The notes below the pieces were generated by a model that ran no database searches, was not told the origin of the DNA, and saw only the letters and a program-made list of their open reading frames with translations. 9,454 nt of DNA from CAYQUC01 sp964514215 (GTDB lineage: Bacteria; Pseudomonadota; Gammaproteobacteria; UBA6429; Thiohalophilaceae). Made by a program: the position numbers and the translations under genes. The stretch covers positions 1 to 9,454 of the forward strand of contig CAZEPW010000087.1 of NCBI GenBank assembly GCA_964514215.1, given 5' to 3'. The first letter of the stretch is position 1. Each line of letters begins with the position of its first letter. Of this stretch, positions 1 through 5,143 are shown one piece after another.

Positions 1-1
1 C

Positions 2-583
2 TTAATTCCAATTATCGCGATCCCAAATTAATTCACCCCAATTACTTGAGGTGGTATTAACTTGAGCATCGCATCTTGCGGTGGCGGCTAGTGCGGTAGG
101 TACAACGGCAAGGTTTGTTGCAAAATACCAACGACAGGTAGATAACAGAGTGTTACCGGCTATATCGGTAATACCACTAAGCTCAACAAGGTAAATTTTA
201 TCGTCGACTAAAAATGTTCCTGCTGGTGCTCCAGCATTGGCAAAATTAATATCAAGTACGGTATTACTTTGAGTAGAATCTAATACCAAAATGGTATCGG
301 GTAGTGCTAAAGGCCTAACATTTTGACTATTTGGATCAGACTCGGTAATGCTGATGTTATTGGATTTAATTAAGCTAACAGGTTCTGAAAAGGTAACACT
401 GATGCTATCGCTTATTGGACGCTGATCGCCAACTGGAAAAAAACTGGTAACATACGGTGCAATGTTATCAACGGCTCGACTGGGCAGACTCCCTGAACTG
501 CCACCGCCGCCACAAGCTGTTATTGATAAACTGATAAAGGCTATTGCATTAAATTTTAAAACTGAATGTTTGTTTGACAACAT
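2..583 (-). CDS. Ig-like-fold (Big_5/SbsA-type) lipoprotein, function unknown
   Basis: This 193-residue protein is complete; its stop codon lies at 2-4. Residues 1-23 form a lipoprotein signal peptide with lipobox I21-T-A-C24, followed by a glycine/serine tether (GGGGSSG). Residues about 41-157 look like a bacterial Ig-like domain of the Big_5/SbsA type: 'ISVTFSEPV' at 61-69, 'ITDIAGNTL' at 138-146 and 'WYFAT' at 152-156 are typical strand motifs. C150 and C171 could form a disulfide in the periplasm. The C-terminus is unusual: W182, W187 and W192 are spaced exactly five residues apart, in an acidic, Asn-rich context. The ATG is supported by a good ribosome site (AAGGA, 6 nt upstream). The neighbouring gene also encodes a lipoprotein, but a gap of about 230 nt makes an operon uncertain. 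Specific function is not recognised; a surface or periplasmic binding role is inference. Confidence 0.8.
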   Translation of the reverse strand: MLSNKHSVLKFNAIAFISLSITACGGGGSSGSLPSRAVDNIAPYVTSFFPVGDQRPISDSISVTFSEPVSLIKSNNISITESDPNSQNVRPLALPDTILVLDSTQSNTVLDINFANAGAPAGTFLVDDKIYLVELSGITDIAGNTLLSTCRWYFATNLAVVPTALAATARCDAQVNTTSSNWGELIWDRDNWN

Positions 584-776
584 GGTTATCCTTTTCTCTA
601 ACTATCTCATTCACAAGCCATCGTTAATTTCATGGTATTGTGAAAATTCCATATCCTTGATAAGTATTAGGTTATTTTATCATTTTTTTTATGACTAGTG
701 TGATGAATTAGTGTACTGGATACTGGTATTTTTAATTTAGTTTTTGCGAAGAAATTTTTAGCGGGATTGATTTTTT

Positions 777-793
777 GGTGGGCCGTGCCCACC
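777..793. repeat. GC-rich hairpin GGTGGGC-CGT-GCCCACC, repeat-like
   Basis: A perfect 7-bp inverted repeat with a 3-nt loop stands out from AT-rich flanks in the 584-810 gap between the two lipoprotein genes. The minus-strand form, starting GTAGGGTGGGCA, resembles dispersed palindromic repeats common in some gammaproteobacterial intergenic regions. The T-run is on the wrong side for a minus-strand terminator. The rest of the gap holds only the ribosome site of the Ig-like lipoprotein gene and AT-rich DNA without a convincing promoter. Confidence 0.5.
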
Positions 794-810
794 CTACTTG
801 ATAAATGAGA

Positions 811-1476
811 TTATTTGAAGCTATTGTTTAGGCTTCTTTTTGAGACCCAATCTTTAAATGCTTGACGTTGCTTATCGTCGGCCATTTTCCACCAGTGTTT
901 TAAACTGTCGTAAGGGTTTTGCGGTGCGGTTGCAGCTTGTGGTGTTGGTGCTTGAGTTGACATTTTTGCGGTTGATGGGCTTAAAAAACCATTGGCCTCT
1001 TTAGTGTCAAATGCCTGGGTAATTTTTCCGGTGTTTCGTTGGTATAACCAAACTTTAATTTCACTACCGAGCATTGCAAAATCAGCATGCGCTAAATCTT
1101 GCGGGGCATTGTGTTTCAACAAAAACATATCTGCGGCTGTGACGGTTAACTTAAAAAGAAAAACCTTGGATTTGACCATACTGCCATTACTGTTATCGCC
1201 CCAAAACTCATTGTATATCACCATCATTTCGTGCTCACCCGGCAATAACTCAATTTGATAAGTACCATTTGGGATATAGGGTGGACTGATTGTTTTACCG
1301 TCTATTTCAAACACTTCTAATTCATAAGGCACAACAACGGTTGCAATTTTGGTGGCTGCTTGTTTGGCGCCATCATATGCTTGAATTTTTATAGAACCGT
1401 TCGTTAATGAACAACCAGCCGTTATAACAATGCTGAAAACTAACAGCCAATATCGATAATAAATCTTAAATTTCAT
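811..1476 (-). CDS. DUF2057 (YccT/CsgI-like, UPF0319) family lipoprotein
   Basis: The protein is 221 residues from the ATG at 1474-1476. The frame stays open to a TTG at 1534-1536, but only the inner ATG puts a normal signal peptide (MKFKIYYRYWLLVF) at the N-terminus, ending in lipobox I-T-A-G-C22. The early mature region (VVVPYELEVFEIDGKTI, then a 'YQIELLPGEHEMMVIYNEF' strand pair) and especially the C-terminal 'LKHWWKMADDKQRQAFKDW' segment match the DUF2057 family, whose E. coli member YccT (CsgI) has the equivalent 'LKYWFRLADPQTRHHFLQW' and is reported to restrain curli formation. A Pro/Ala/Thr/Gln-rich linker precedes the C-terminal helix. E. coli YccT has an ordinary cleavable signal peptide, so lipid anchoring is a difference here. 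The ribosome site is weak (GGATTGG about 6-12 nt upstream). Family assignment is fairly sure; a curli role is not shown. Confidence 0.78.
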   Translation of the reverse strand: MKFKIYYRYWLLVFSIVITAGCSLTNGSIKIQAYDGAKQAATKIATVVVPYELEVFEIDGKTISPPYIPNGTYQIELLPGEHEMMVIYNEFWGDNSNGSMVKSKVFLFKLTVTAADMFLLKHNAPQDLAHADFAMLGSEIKVWLYQRNTGKITQAFDTKEANGFLSPSTAKMSTQAPTPQAATAPQNPYDSLKHWWKMADDKQRQAFKDWVSKRSLNNSFK

Positions 1477-1554
1477 TAAAACCAATCCAAATTGATTACA
1501 CCTAAATACGTGTATTGATACTATAACCGATGCCAAAAATTAGCAATCGTTAAT

Positions 1555-1578
1555 AAAAAATGGGGCCAGAGGCCCCAT
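1555..1578 (-). terminator. Intrinsic terminator of the porin gene
   Basis: A perfect 8-bp inverted repeat, ATGGGGCC (1560-1567) and GGCCCCAT (1571-1578), has a 3-nt loop. Read on the minus strand, the GC-rich stem runs directly into six T residues (complement of 1555-1560). It starts 28 nt after the porin stop, as expected for a rho-independent terminator insulating a highly expressed gene from the DUF2057 gene downstream. Confidence 0.9.
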
Positions 1579-1605
1579 TCAAAGTTTTACTATTTATAGT
1601 TATTA

Positions 1606-2688
1606 TTAGAACTTAATACGTAAACCTGCAGAAACAACAGAGTTATCGTTTGTGTTTGCTGTATCAAAATCTGTATTACGATAACCTACCCATGCAGCAG
1701 TCTTTTTACTTAGGTTGTGCTTAACAGCTAACATTGTGTATGTTTTATCATTATTAGCATTATCACTATCTAACTGACCATATTGAACAGTTAAAACATT
1801 TTTACCCATAGTCATATGATAAGCAGCAAAAATACCTGTAATGTCATTATTAGCAAGATCATCAGACTGTGTTTCATAACGAGCAATAACTTTATGAGGA
1901 CCAGCTTTCCAAGTTACACCAAGCTTACTACGTGTACCACCAAGTGTAGCGGCAGCAACAGCAGCTTCAGCATTCGTTGTAACGACAACAGAATTACCAT
2001 CAGTATCAATAATTGTAGCTGTACCGGCAGCAACTGCAGCTTTTGCAGCAGTAGACGCATCTTGTGAAATTGTTGCAGCAATTACTTCAATACCAGCACC
2101 CGCTTTAAAACGAACAGCAGCAGCAAATGTGCTATCTTGTACAGCACTTTCACTTAAATGATATTGTAAATGAACAGAAACAGCTCCAAATTTCTTTTTA
2201 TAAGCAATTGAATTATCAACGAATCCGTTTTGACCATAATCGCTAGTCATTGAACCTTCATTTTTCATTGCACCACCATTGCCCCGAGACTCTAATACAG
2301 ACGCTGTGTAAGGGTCATAATCAGTACCGGCATTTGATTTGTATGGGCTTGCTAATGAACCAGCATAAACTGTTCCAAAGTTACCTTTTAAACCAACATA
2401 ACTCTCACGATTATCAGCAGCAGCACCACCTAAATCAGTATTTACTCTCCACTCAGCTTTATAGATAGCTTTCATGCCACCACCTAGGTCTTCATTACCC
2501 TTAATCCATAAACGGCCACGAGCGTTATCTTTTAAGTTTAATTCATCTTTATCATTAGAAACATTATCTTTAACATCTGGTGAATTTAATTCGATTTGCA
2601 TGTGGCCACCTACAGATGGTCCAGCGATTGCAGCAACAGGTAATGTAAGACCTGCAGCGATAGCCATAGCTATTAATTTTTTATTCAT
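1606..2688 (-). CDS. General trimeric porin (Gram-negative porin family, porin_4 type)
   Basis: This 360-residue outer-membrane protein has a classic Sec signal peptide (MNKKLIAMAIAAGLTLPVAAIA, probable cleavage after A22). The signature 'NRESYVGLKGNFGTVYAG' at 93-110 is typical of betaproteobacterial/gammaproteobacterial general porins, and the chain ends in the beta-barrel assembly signal 'GLRIKF' with terminal F360. Alternating aromatic/hydrophobic strands fill 160-360. Residues about 111-160 (Gly-, Asp- and Ser-rich) probably include the constriction loop L3. Residues 211-248 form a striking Ala/Thr/Val-rich, nearly repetitive stretch containing a D-T-D-G-N-S turn, probably an expanded surface loop. 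A strong Shine-Dalgarno (AGGAGA, about 7 nt upstream) and Ala/GCA-GCT-rich codons suggest high expression. It has its own promoter and terminator. Passage of small hydrophilic solutes is inferred from the family; selectivity cannot be read. Confidence 0.9.
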   Translation of the reverse strand: MNKKLIAMAIAAGLTLPVAAIAGPSVGGHMQIELNSPDVKDNVSNDKDELNLKDNARGRLWIKGNEDLGGGMKAIYKAEWRVNTDLGGAAADNRESYVGLKGNFGTVYAGSLASPYKSNAGTDYDPYTASVLESRGNGGAMKNEGSMTSDYGQNGFVDNSIAYKKKFGAVSVHLQYHLSESAVQDSTFAAAVRFKAGAGIEVIAATISQDASTAAKAAVAAGTATIIDTDGNSVVVTTNAEAAVAAATLGGTRSKLGVTWKAGPHKVIARYETQSDDLANNDITGIFAAYHMTMGKNVLTVQYGQLDSDNANNDKTYTMLAVKHNLSKKTAAWVGYRNTDFDTANTNDNSVVSAGLRIKF

Positions 2689-2736
2689 TTGTCGTTCTCC
2701 TCATATGAGAATTATAAGTTTTATTTGTTGGGTGTA

Positions 2737-2765
2737 TTTATAGCGAAGTCTGTGTGCAGATGCAA
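2737..2765 (-). promoter_or_regulatory. Sigma70-type promoter of the porin gene
   Basis: On the minus strand a -10 hexamer TATAAA (complement of 2737-2742, 5 of 6 consensus) lies exactly 17 bp from TTGCAT (complement of 2760-2765, 3 of 6). The predicted transcription start near 2730 leaves a leader of about 40 nt with the AGGAGA ribosome site. The weak -35 coincides with a TGTTGCA motif that recurs in the upstream palindrome, hinting at activator or repressor control. Confidence 0.6.
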
Positions 2766-2799
2766 CATTTTTTTGTAAAAAAAACAACAAATGTTACTT

Positions 2800-2817
2800 T
2801 GTTGCATTAATGCAACA
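2800..2817. promoter_or_regulatory. Perfect 18-bp palindrome upstream of the porin promoter, candidate operator
   Basis: TGTTGCATTAATGCAACA is fully self-complementary and is centred about 78 bp upstream of the predicted porin start. A third copy of its half-site (TGCAACA, 2761-2767) overlaps the porin -35. The TTG-N8-CAA frame resembles sites of FNR/CRP-type dimers in geometry only; the cognate regulator is unknown. Confidence 0.5.
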
Positions 2818-2875
2818 CATTATATTAGCAAAACCTGATATAGCTTTCATAAAACAACAGGTTAGGATCGAAATT

Positions 2876-2900
2876 CGAAATTAATTCAAAATTAATTTCG
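2876..2900. repeat. 11-bp inverted repeat, AT-rich
   Basis: CGAAATTAATT (2876-2886) and AATTAATTTCG (2890-2900) are perfect inverted arms around 3 nt. A smaller inverted repeat, TCGAA-A-TTCGA, adjoins at 2868-2878. The whole 2703-3009 interval holds no credible gene; it contains the porin promoter, several palindromes and the rpsI terminator. These arms have no T-run, so this is either protein-binding DNA or an RNA structure of unknown role. Confidence 0.45.
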
Positions 2901-3002
2901 GTAGAAAAATAAAGTTAAATGACACATTTGTTACTATAACGATTAATTTCTGTTGTTTTAACACAACATTCTGAAATTAACATGAATGAATATTTTTTTA
3001 CC

Positions 3003-3037
3003 GGACACAAAAAAGCCTGACAAGAGTCAGGCTTTTT
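3003..3037 (-). terminator. Intrinsic terminator of the rplM-rpsI operon
   Basis: AAAAAGCCTGA (3010-3020) and TCAGGCTTTTT (3027-3037) form an 11-bp stem with a 6-nt loop, 20 nt past the rpsI stop. The minus-strand reading gives GC-rich pairs followed by TTTTTT. Because the arms end in A/T tracts, it could also stop transcription arriving on the plus strand, but no plus-strand gene ends here. Confidence 0.9.
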
Positions 3038-3056
3038 AAGCTCAAACGATAATGAC

Positions 3057-3449
3057 TTATCGTTTTGAGAACTGAGGACGTTTACGCGCTTTATGTAAGC
3101 CCACTTTCTTACGCTCAACTTCTCTTGAATCACGAGTGACATAGCCAGCTTTACGTAATGCTGGGCGTAATGTTTCATCATATTCGATTAATACACGGGT
3201 TATACCATGACGAATTGCGCCCGATTGACCAGTATTGCCGCCACCTTTCACAAAGATATTCAGGTCAAATTTGTCGTTCATTTCAACTAGATCTAATGGT
3301 TGGCGTACGATCATACGTGCAGTTTCTCGACCGAAATATTCGTCTAGTGGGCGTTTATTAACAGTAATTTGTCCTGTACCACTTTTTAAATAGACACGTG
3401 CAGATGAACTCTTACGACGGCCAGTACTATAATGCTGTGTTTCTGCCAT
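3057..3449 (-). CDS. rpsI: 30S ribosomal protein S9 (uS9)
   Basis: This 130-residue protein of the small ribosomal subunit has the same length as the E. coli protein. It shows the S9 features: N-terminal 'YSTGRRKSSSARVYL', the central 'FDLNIFVKGGGNTGQSGAIRHGI' core, and the basic C-terminal tail ending 'RPQFSKR', which reaches towards P-site tRNA. The ATG at 3447-3449 is preferred over an in-frame TTG two codons upstream because it gives the usual N-terminus (MAETQHYSTGRR). Only 6 nt separate it from the rplM stop, and its Shine-Dalgarno-like AGGT lies inside the end of rplM, so translation is probably coupled. It is the last gene of the operon. The usual sspA or petABC neighbours of other gammaproteobacteria are not downstream; the porin follows instead. 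Confidence 0.98.
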   Translation of the reverse strand: MAETQHYSTGRRKSSSARVYLKSGTGQITVNKRPLDEYFGRETARMIVRQPLDLVEMNDKFDLNIFVKGGGNTGQSGAIRHGITRVLIEYDETLRPALRKAGYVTRDSREVERKKVGLHKARKRPQFSKR

Positions 3450-3455
3450 TTTCAA

Positions 3456-3887
3456 TTAACCTATTTCTAATGTTTTTGGTTGTTGTGCTGCATGATCATG
3501 TTCTGCACCACGATAAACGCGAAGTTTACGAAACATCGCACGACCTAATGGGTTTTTAGGTAACATTCCTTTAACTGCTTTTTGAATAATCATTTCTGAT
3601 TTTTTCTCACGCAATTTTTCAAAAGTGATATCTTTGATACCACCGGGATAACCCGTGTGGTGATAATAAATTTTATCTTTTAATTTATTACCGGTAACGC
3701 GAATTTTATCCGAGTTAATCACAACAATATAATCACCAGTATCCACATGCGGTGTATATTCAGGCTTATGCTTGCCACGCAATCTTAAAGCGATTTCGGT
3801 AGCCAAACGACCGAGCGTTTTTTCGGCTGCATCGACAATATACCAATCACGTCGAACTGTTTCTGATTTTGCTGAAAATGTTTTCAT
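3456..3887 (-). CDS. rplM: 50S ribosomal protein L13 (uL13)
   Basis: This 143-residue large-subunit protein matches the usual length (142 in E. coli). Diagnostic stretches are 'WYIVDAAEKTLGRLATEIA' near residues 15-33, 'RGKHKPEYTPHVDTGDYIVVIN' near 37-58, 'YHHTGYPGGIK' and 'MLPKNPLGRAMFRKLRVYRG'. L13 is an early assembly protein binding 23S rRNA. It is the first gene of the two-gene rplM-rpsI operon, read from the promoter near 4040. The ribosome site is modest (GGA, 9 nt upstream of the ATG). In E. coli L13 represses its own operon through the leader; the leader here (about 145 nt) is long enough for such control, but no specific structure was established. Confidence 0.98.
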   Translation of the reverse strand: MKTFSAKSETVRRDWYIVDAAEKTLGRLATEIALRLRGKHKPEYTPHVDTGDYIVVINSDKIRVTGNKLKDKIYYHHTGYPGGIKDITFEKLREKKSEMIIQKAVKGMLPKNPLGRAMFRKLRVYRGAEHDHAAQQPKTLEIG

Positions 3888-4036
3888 TTATCTATGTCCG
3901 TACTGCGTAATACAGTGTTAAATCTGTTTCGATTCTAAAATTTCTTTTTACTGGCATTTCATGCGAGAAAAAATGAGGCAAAATAATACCTAATATAGCC
4001 AAGGCTTACAAGCATTATCCTCTGAATAATCCGCGT

Positions 4037-4065
4037 ATTATACCGGATACCGAGGTTAGCGCTAT
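4037..4065 (-). promoter_or_regulatory. Promoter of rplM-rpsI with GC-rich discriminator
   Basis: The minus strand shows a perfect -10 TATAAT (complement of 4037-4042) followed by the GC-rich discriminator ACGCGG, a feature typical of stringently controlled ribosomal promoters. The -35 region at the 17-bp position (ATAGCG) is poor. That poor -35 overlaps one of two TTAGCGCT direct repeats, which may mark binding of an auxiliary factor. Confidence 0.6.
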
Positions 4066-4096
4066 CATTATTTACTTTAATCTCGATATTAGCGCT
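4056..4096. repeat. Pair of TTAGCGCT direct repeats upstream of rplM
   Basis: TTAGCGCT occurs at 4056-4063 and 4089-4096, with starts 33 bp apart (about three helical turns), so both would face the same side of the DNA. Each contains the palindrome AGCGCT. The proximal copy overlaps the rplM -35 position. The role as an operator is inferred. Confidence 0.4.
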
Positions 4097-4188
4097 CACA
4101 GGCATTGATTGGCTCAAACGAAATAATGATTAGCTTTAAACCGTGTTGCTTTGCGTTGACGCATTTTTTCAGTCATTTAAAATTTTCC

Positions 4189-4218
4189 AAAAAAAAACGC
4201 GACAAGGGATTGTCGCGT
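4189..4218 (-). terminator. Strong intrinsic terminator ending the candidate small RNA
   Basis: ACGCGACAA (4197-4205) and TTGTCGCGT (4210-4218) form a perfect 9-bp stem with a 4-nt loop. On the minus strand it is followed by eight T residues (complement of 4189-4196). It would stop either the small RNA or readthrough from the hydrolase gene, whose stop is almost 300 nt upstream, and it protects the rplM promoter. Confidence 0.85.
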
Positions 4219-4323
4219 AAAAAAAAATACCACCAAAGGAGGATGGAGGAGTTAAATGAACATGCTGAACTGGTAATACATAAATATTGGCCAACTCAGT
4301 TTCTGCAATAGCAGTAATTCATT
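4189..4323 (-). ncRNA. Candidate small RNA (about 130 nt) with anti-Shine-Dalgarno motifs
   Basis: No protein gene occupies 4100-4509, but the minus strand carries a near-consensus promoter (see 4331-4359) and a strong intrinsic terminator (4189-4218), defining a transcript of about 130-135 nt. Predicted structure from 5' to 3': a small hairpin CUGC-UAUU-GCAG (complement of 4303-4314); a 9-bp stem with two G-U pairs between CUGAGUUGG (complement of 4291-4299) and CCAGUUCAG (complement of 4265-4273); then an unpaired pyrimidine-rich segment CUCCUCCAUCCUCCUUU (complement of 4235-4251) with two CCUCC anti-Shine-Dalgarno motifs; then a U-tract and the terminator hairpin. This is the layout of Hfq-type regulators that block ribosome sites with C-rich segments. 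No known family is recognised. An alternative is the 3' untranslated end of the hydrolase transcript. Confidence 0.55.
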
Positions 4324-4330
4324 AATTGCT

Positions 4331-4359
4331 AATATACTTAATTAGCCCCTTAGAGTCAA
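4331..4359 (-). promoter_or_regulatory. Near-consensus sigma70-type promoter of the candidate small RNA
   Basis: On the minus strand TTGACT (complement of 4354-4359, 5 of 6) and TATATT (complement of 4331-4336, 5 of 6) are separated by exactly 17 bp. It is one of the best promoter matches in the window, and no open frame begins downstream of it. Expected start is near 4323. Confidence 0.6.
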
Positions 4360-4509
4360 GTAATATCAGGATAATTTAGAAAACTAGGATGTTTAAATAA
4401 GGAAGATTAGTTGCAAATACCACAAGTACCTAATTTACATACTAAAATAATGGTTTTAGTGAAAATAATTGATTTTCTCGGCACGATCAACTGTTTCGAG
4501 GCATTATTA
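4360..4509. other. Gene-free AT-rich gap downstream of the hydrolase gene
   Basis: No credible gene was seen. Two weak AT-only inverted repeats follow the hydrolase stop (ACTAAAA/TTTTAGT at 4441-4460 and GAAAAT/ATTTTC at 4461-4477), but neither has the GC stem expected of an intrinsic terminator, so where the hydrolase transcript ends is unclear. Confidence 0.5.
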
Positions 4510-5142
4510 TCAAAGCCAGTGCTTTACTATCGCATCACGAACAAAATTTAACTGTCCGTGAAAAAAGTGCTCCGCTTGCTCGTTCCATTCCAATTGTATG
4601 GTTTGCTGCTGTGAAGCAACCCATGTTTTAACTTGTTGCGGATCAACCACGGTATCTTGCCCACCTTGAATAACCAAGCACGGAACATTGATGTTTATTG
4701 CCGCAAAATCATACATACTGACGGGAGGCGCAACCAACATGAGTTTTTCGATAGCAACGGGCAATTGTTGCCGACTAGCAAGTTGCGCAGCAACAAATGA
4801 ACCAAACGAAAAACCGGCTAAATAGATAGAAGCACAAGCGGTTTGTTTTTTTGCCCAGTGAATAACCGTTAGCAAATCCTCCACTTCACCAATGCCATCG
4901 GCAAAGCTTCCCTCGGATTTTTCAACACCCCGAAAATTAAAACGAATGCTGTTTATACCGGCATTATTAACTGTTTTATTGATAATATGAACCACTTTAT
5001 TGCGCATTGTGCCGCCGTATAAAGGGTGCGGATGACAGATGATTGCAAGCACATTGGAAGAAGCAGTAACAACACTATGAATTAATTGCAGCTTACCATC
5101 TGAACCATCAATAAATAATTCGTTATTTTTCGGGGTTACCAT
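4510..5142 (-). CDS. COG2945-type alpha/beta hydrolase
   Basis: This 210-residue cytoplasmic protein has an alpha/beta-hydrolase fold. Visible landmarks are 'CHPHPLYGGTMRNKVV' (36-51, the family's hallmark HPHPxxGG loop near the oxyanion hole), 'RFNFRGVEKSEG' (67-78), the nucleophile elbow G-F-S112-F-G, the acid strand 'VIQGGQDTVVDP' with D163 (or D167), and 'AEHFFHG' with probable catalytic H192. The triad S112-D163-H192 is therefore intact. Substrate is unknown; members are annotated as serine hydrolases or esterases. Its ATG lies 1 nt after the ferredoxin stop and no Shine-Dalgarno is visible, so it is probably translated by coupling with the upstream gene. Confidence 0.85.
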   Translation of the reverse strand: MVTPKNNELFIDGSDGKLQLIHSVVTASSNVLAIICHPHPLYGGTMRNKVVHIINKTVNNAGINSIRFNFRGVEKSEGSFADGIGEVEDLLTVIHWAKKQTACASIYLAGFSFGSFVAAQLASRQQLPVAIEKLMLVAPPVSMYDFAAININVPCLVIQGGQDTVVDPQQVKTWVASQQQTIQLEWNEQAEHFFHGQLNFVRDAIVKHWL

Positions 5143-5143
5143 A

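Noticed and set aside
777..793. Intrinsic terminator for the DUF2057 gene
   Set aside because: On the minus strand the hairpin is followed by A residues, not T residues, so it does not fit a rho-independent terminator in that direction.
992..1258. Plus-strand open frame of 88 codons
   Set aside because: It lies wholly inside the DUF2057 gene on the opposite strand and has no ribosome site or family features.
1477..1536. Upstream TTG start adding 20 residues to the DUF2057 protein
   Set aside because: It would bury the lipoprotein signal peptide behind a non-signal segment; the ATG at 1474-1476 gives a normal signal.
1943..2058. Frameshift or tandem repeat in the porin Ala-rich region
   Set aside because: The reading frame is intact, strands resume normally after residue 250, and no exact tandem DNA unit was found.
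2915..3181. Minus-strand open frame overlapping the rpsI end
   Set aside because: It crosses the rpsI terminator and the rpsI 3' end in another frame; it is a shadow of coding and AT-rich DNA.
3450..3455. TTG start two codons before the rpsI ATG
   Set aside because: S9 family N-termini and length fit the ATG; the TTG would lie only 4 nt from the AGG.
4105..4311. A 68-codon plus-strand open frame
   Set aside because: It reads straight through the perfect terminator hairpin and both A-tracts (Lys-rich artefact), has no ribosome site at its start and no recognisable domain.
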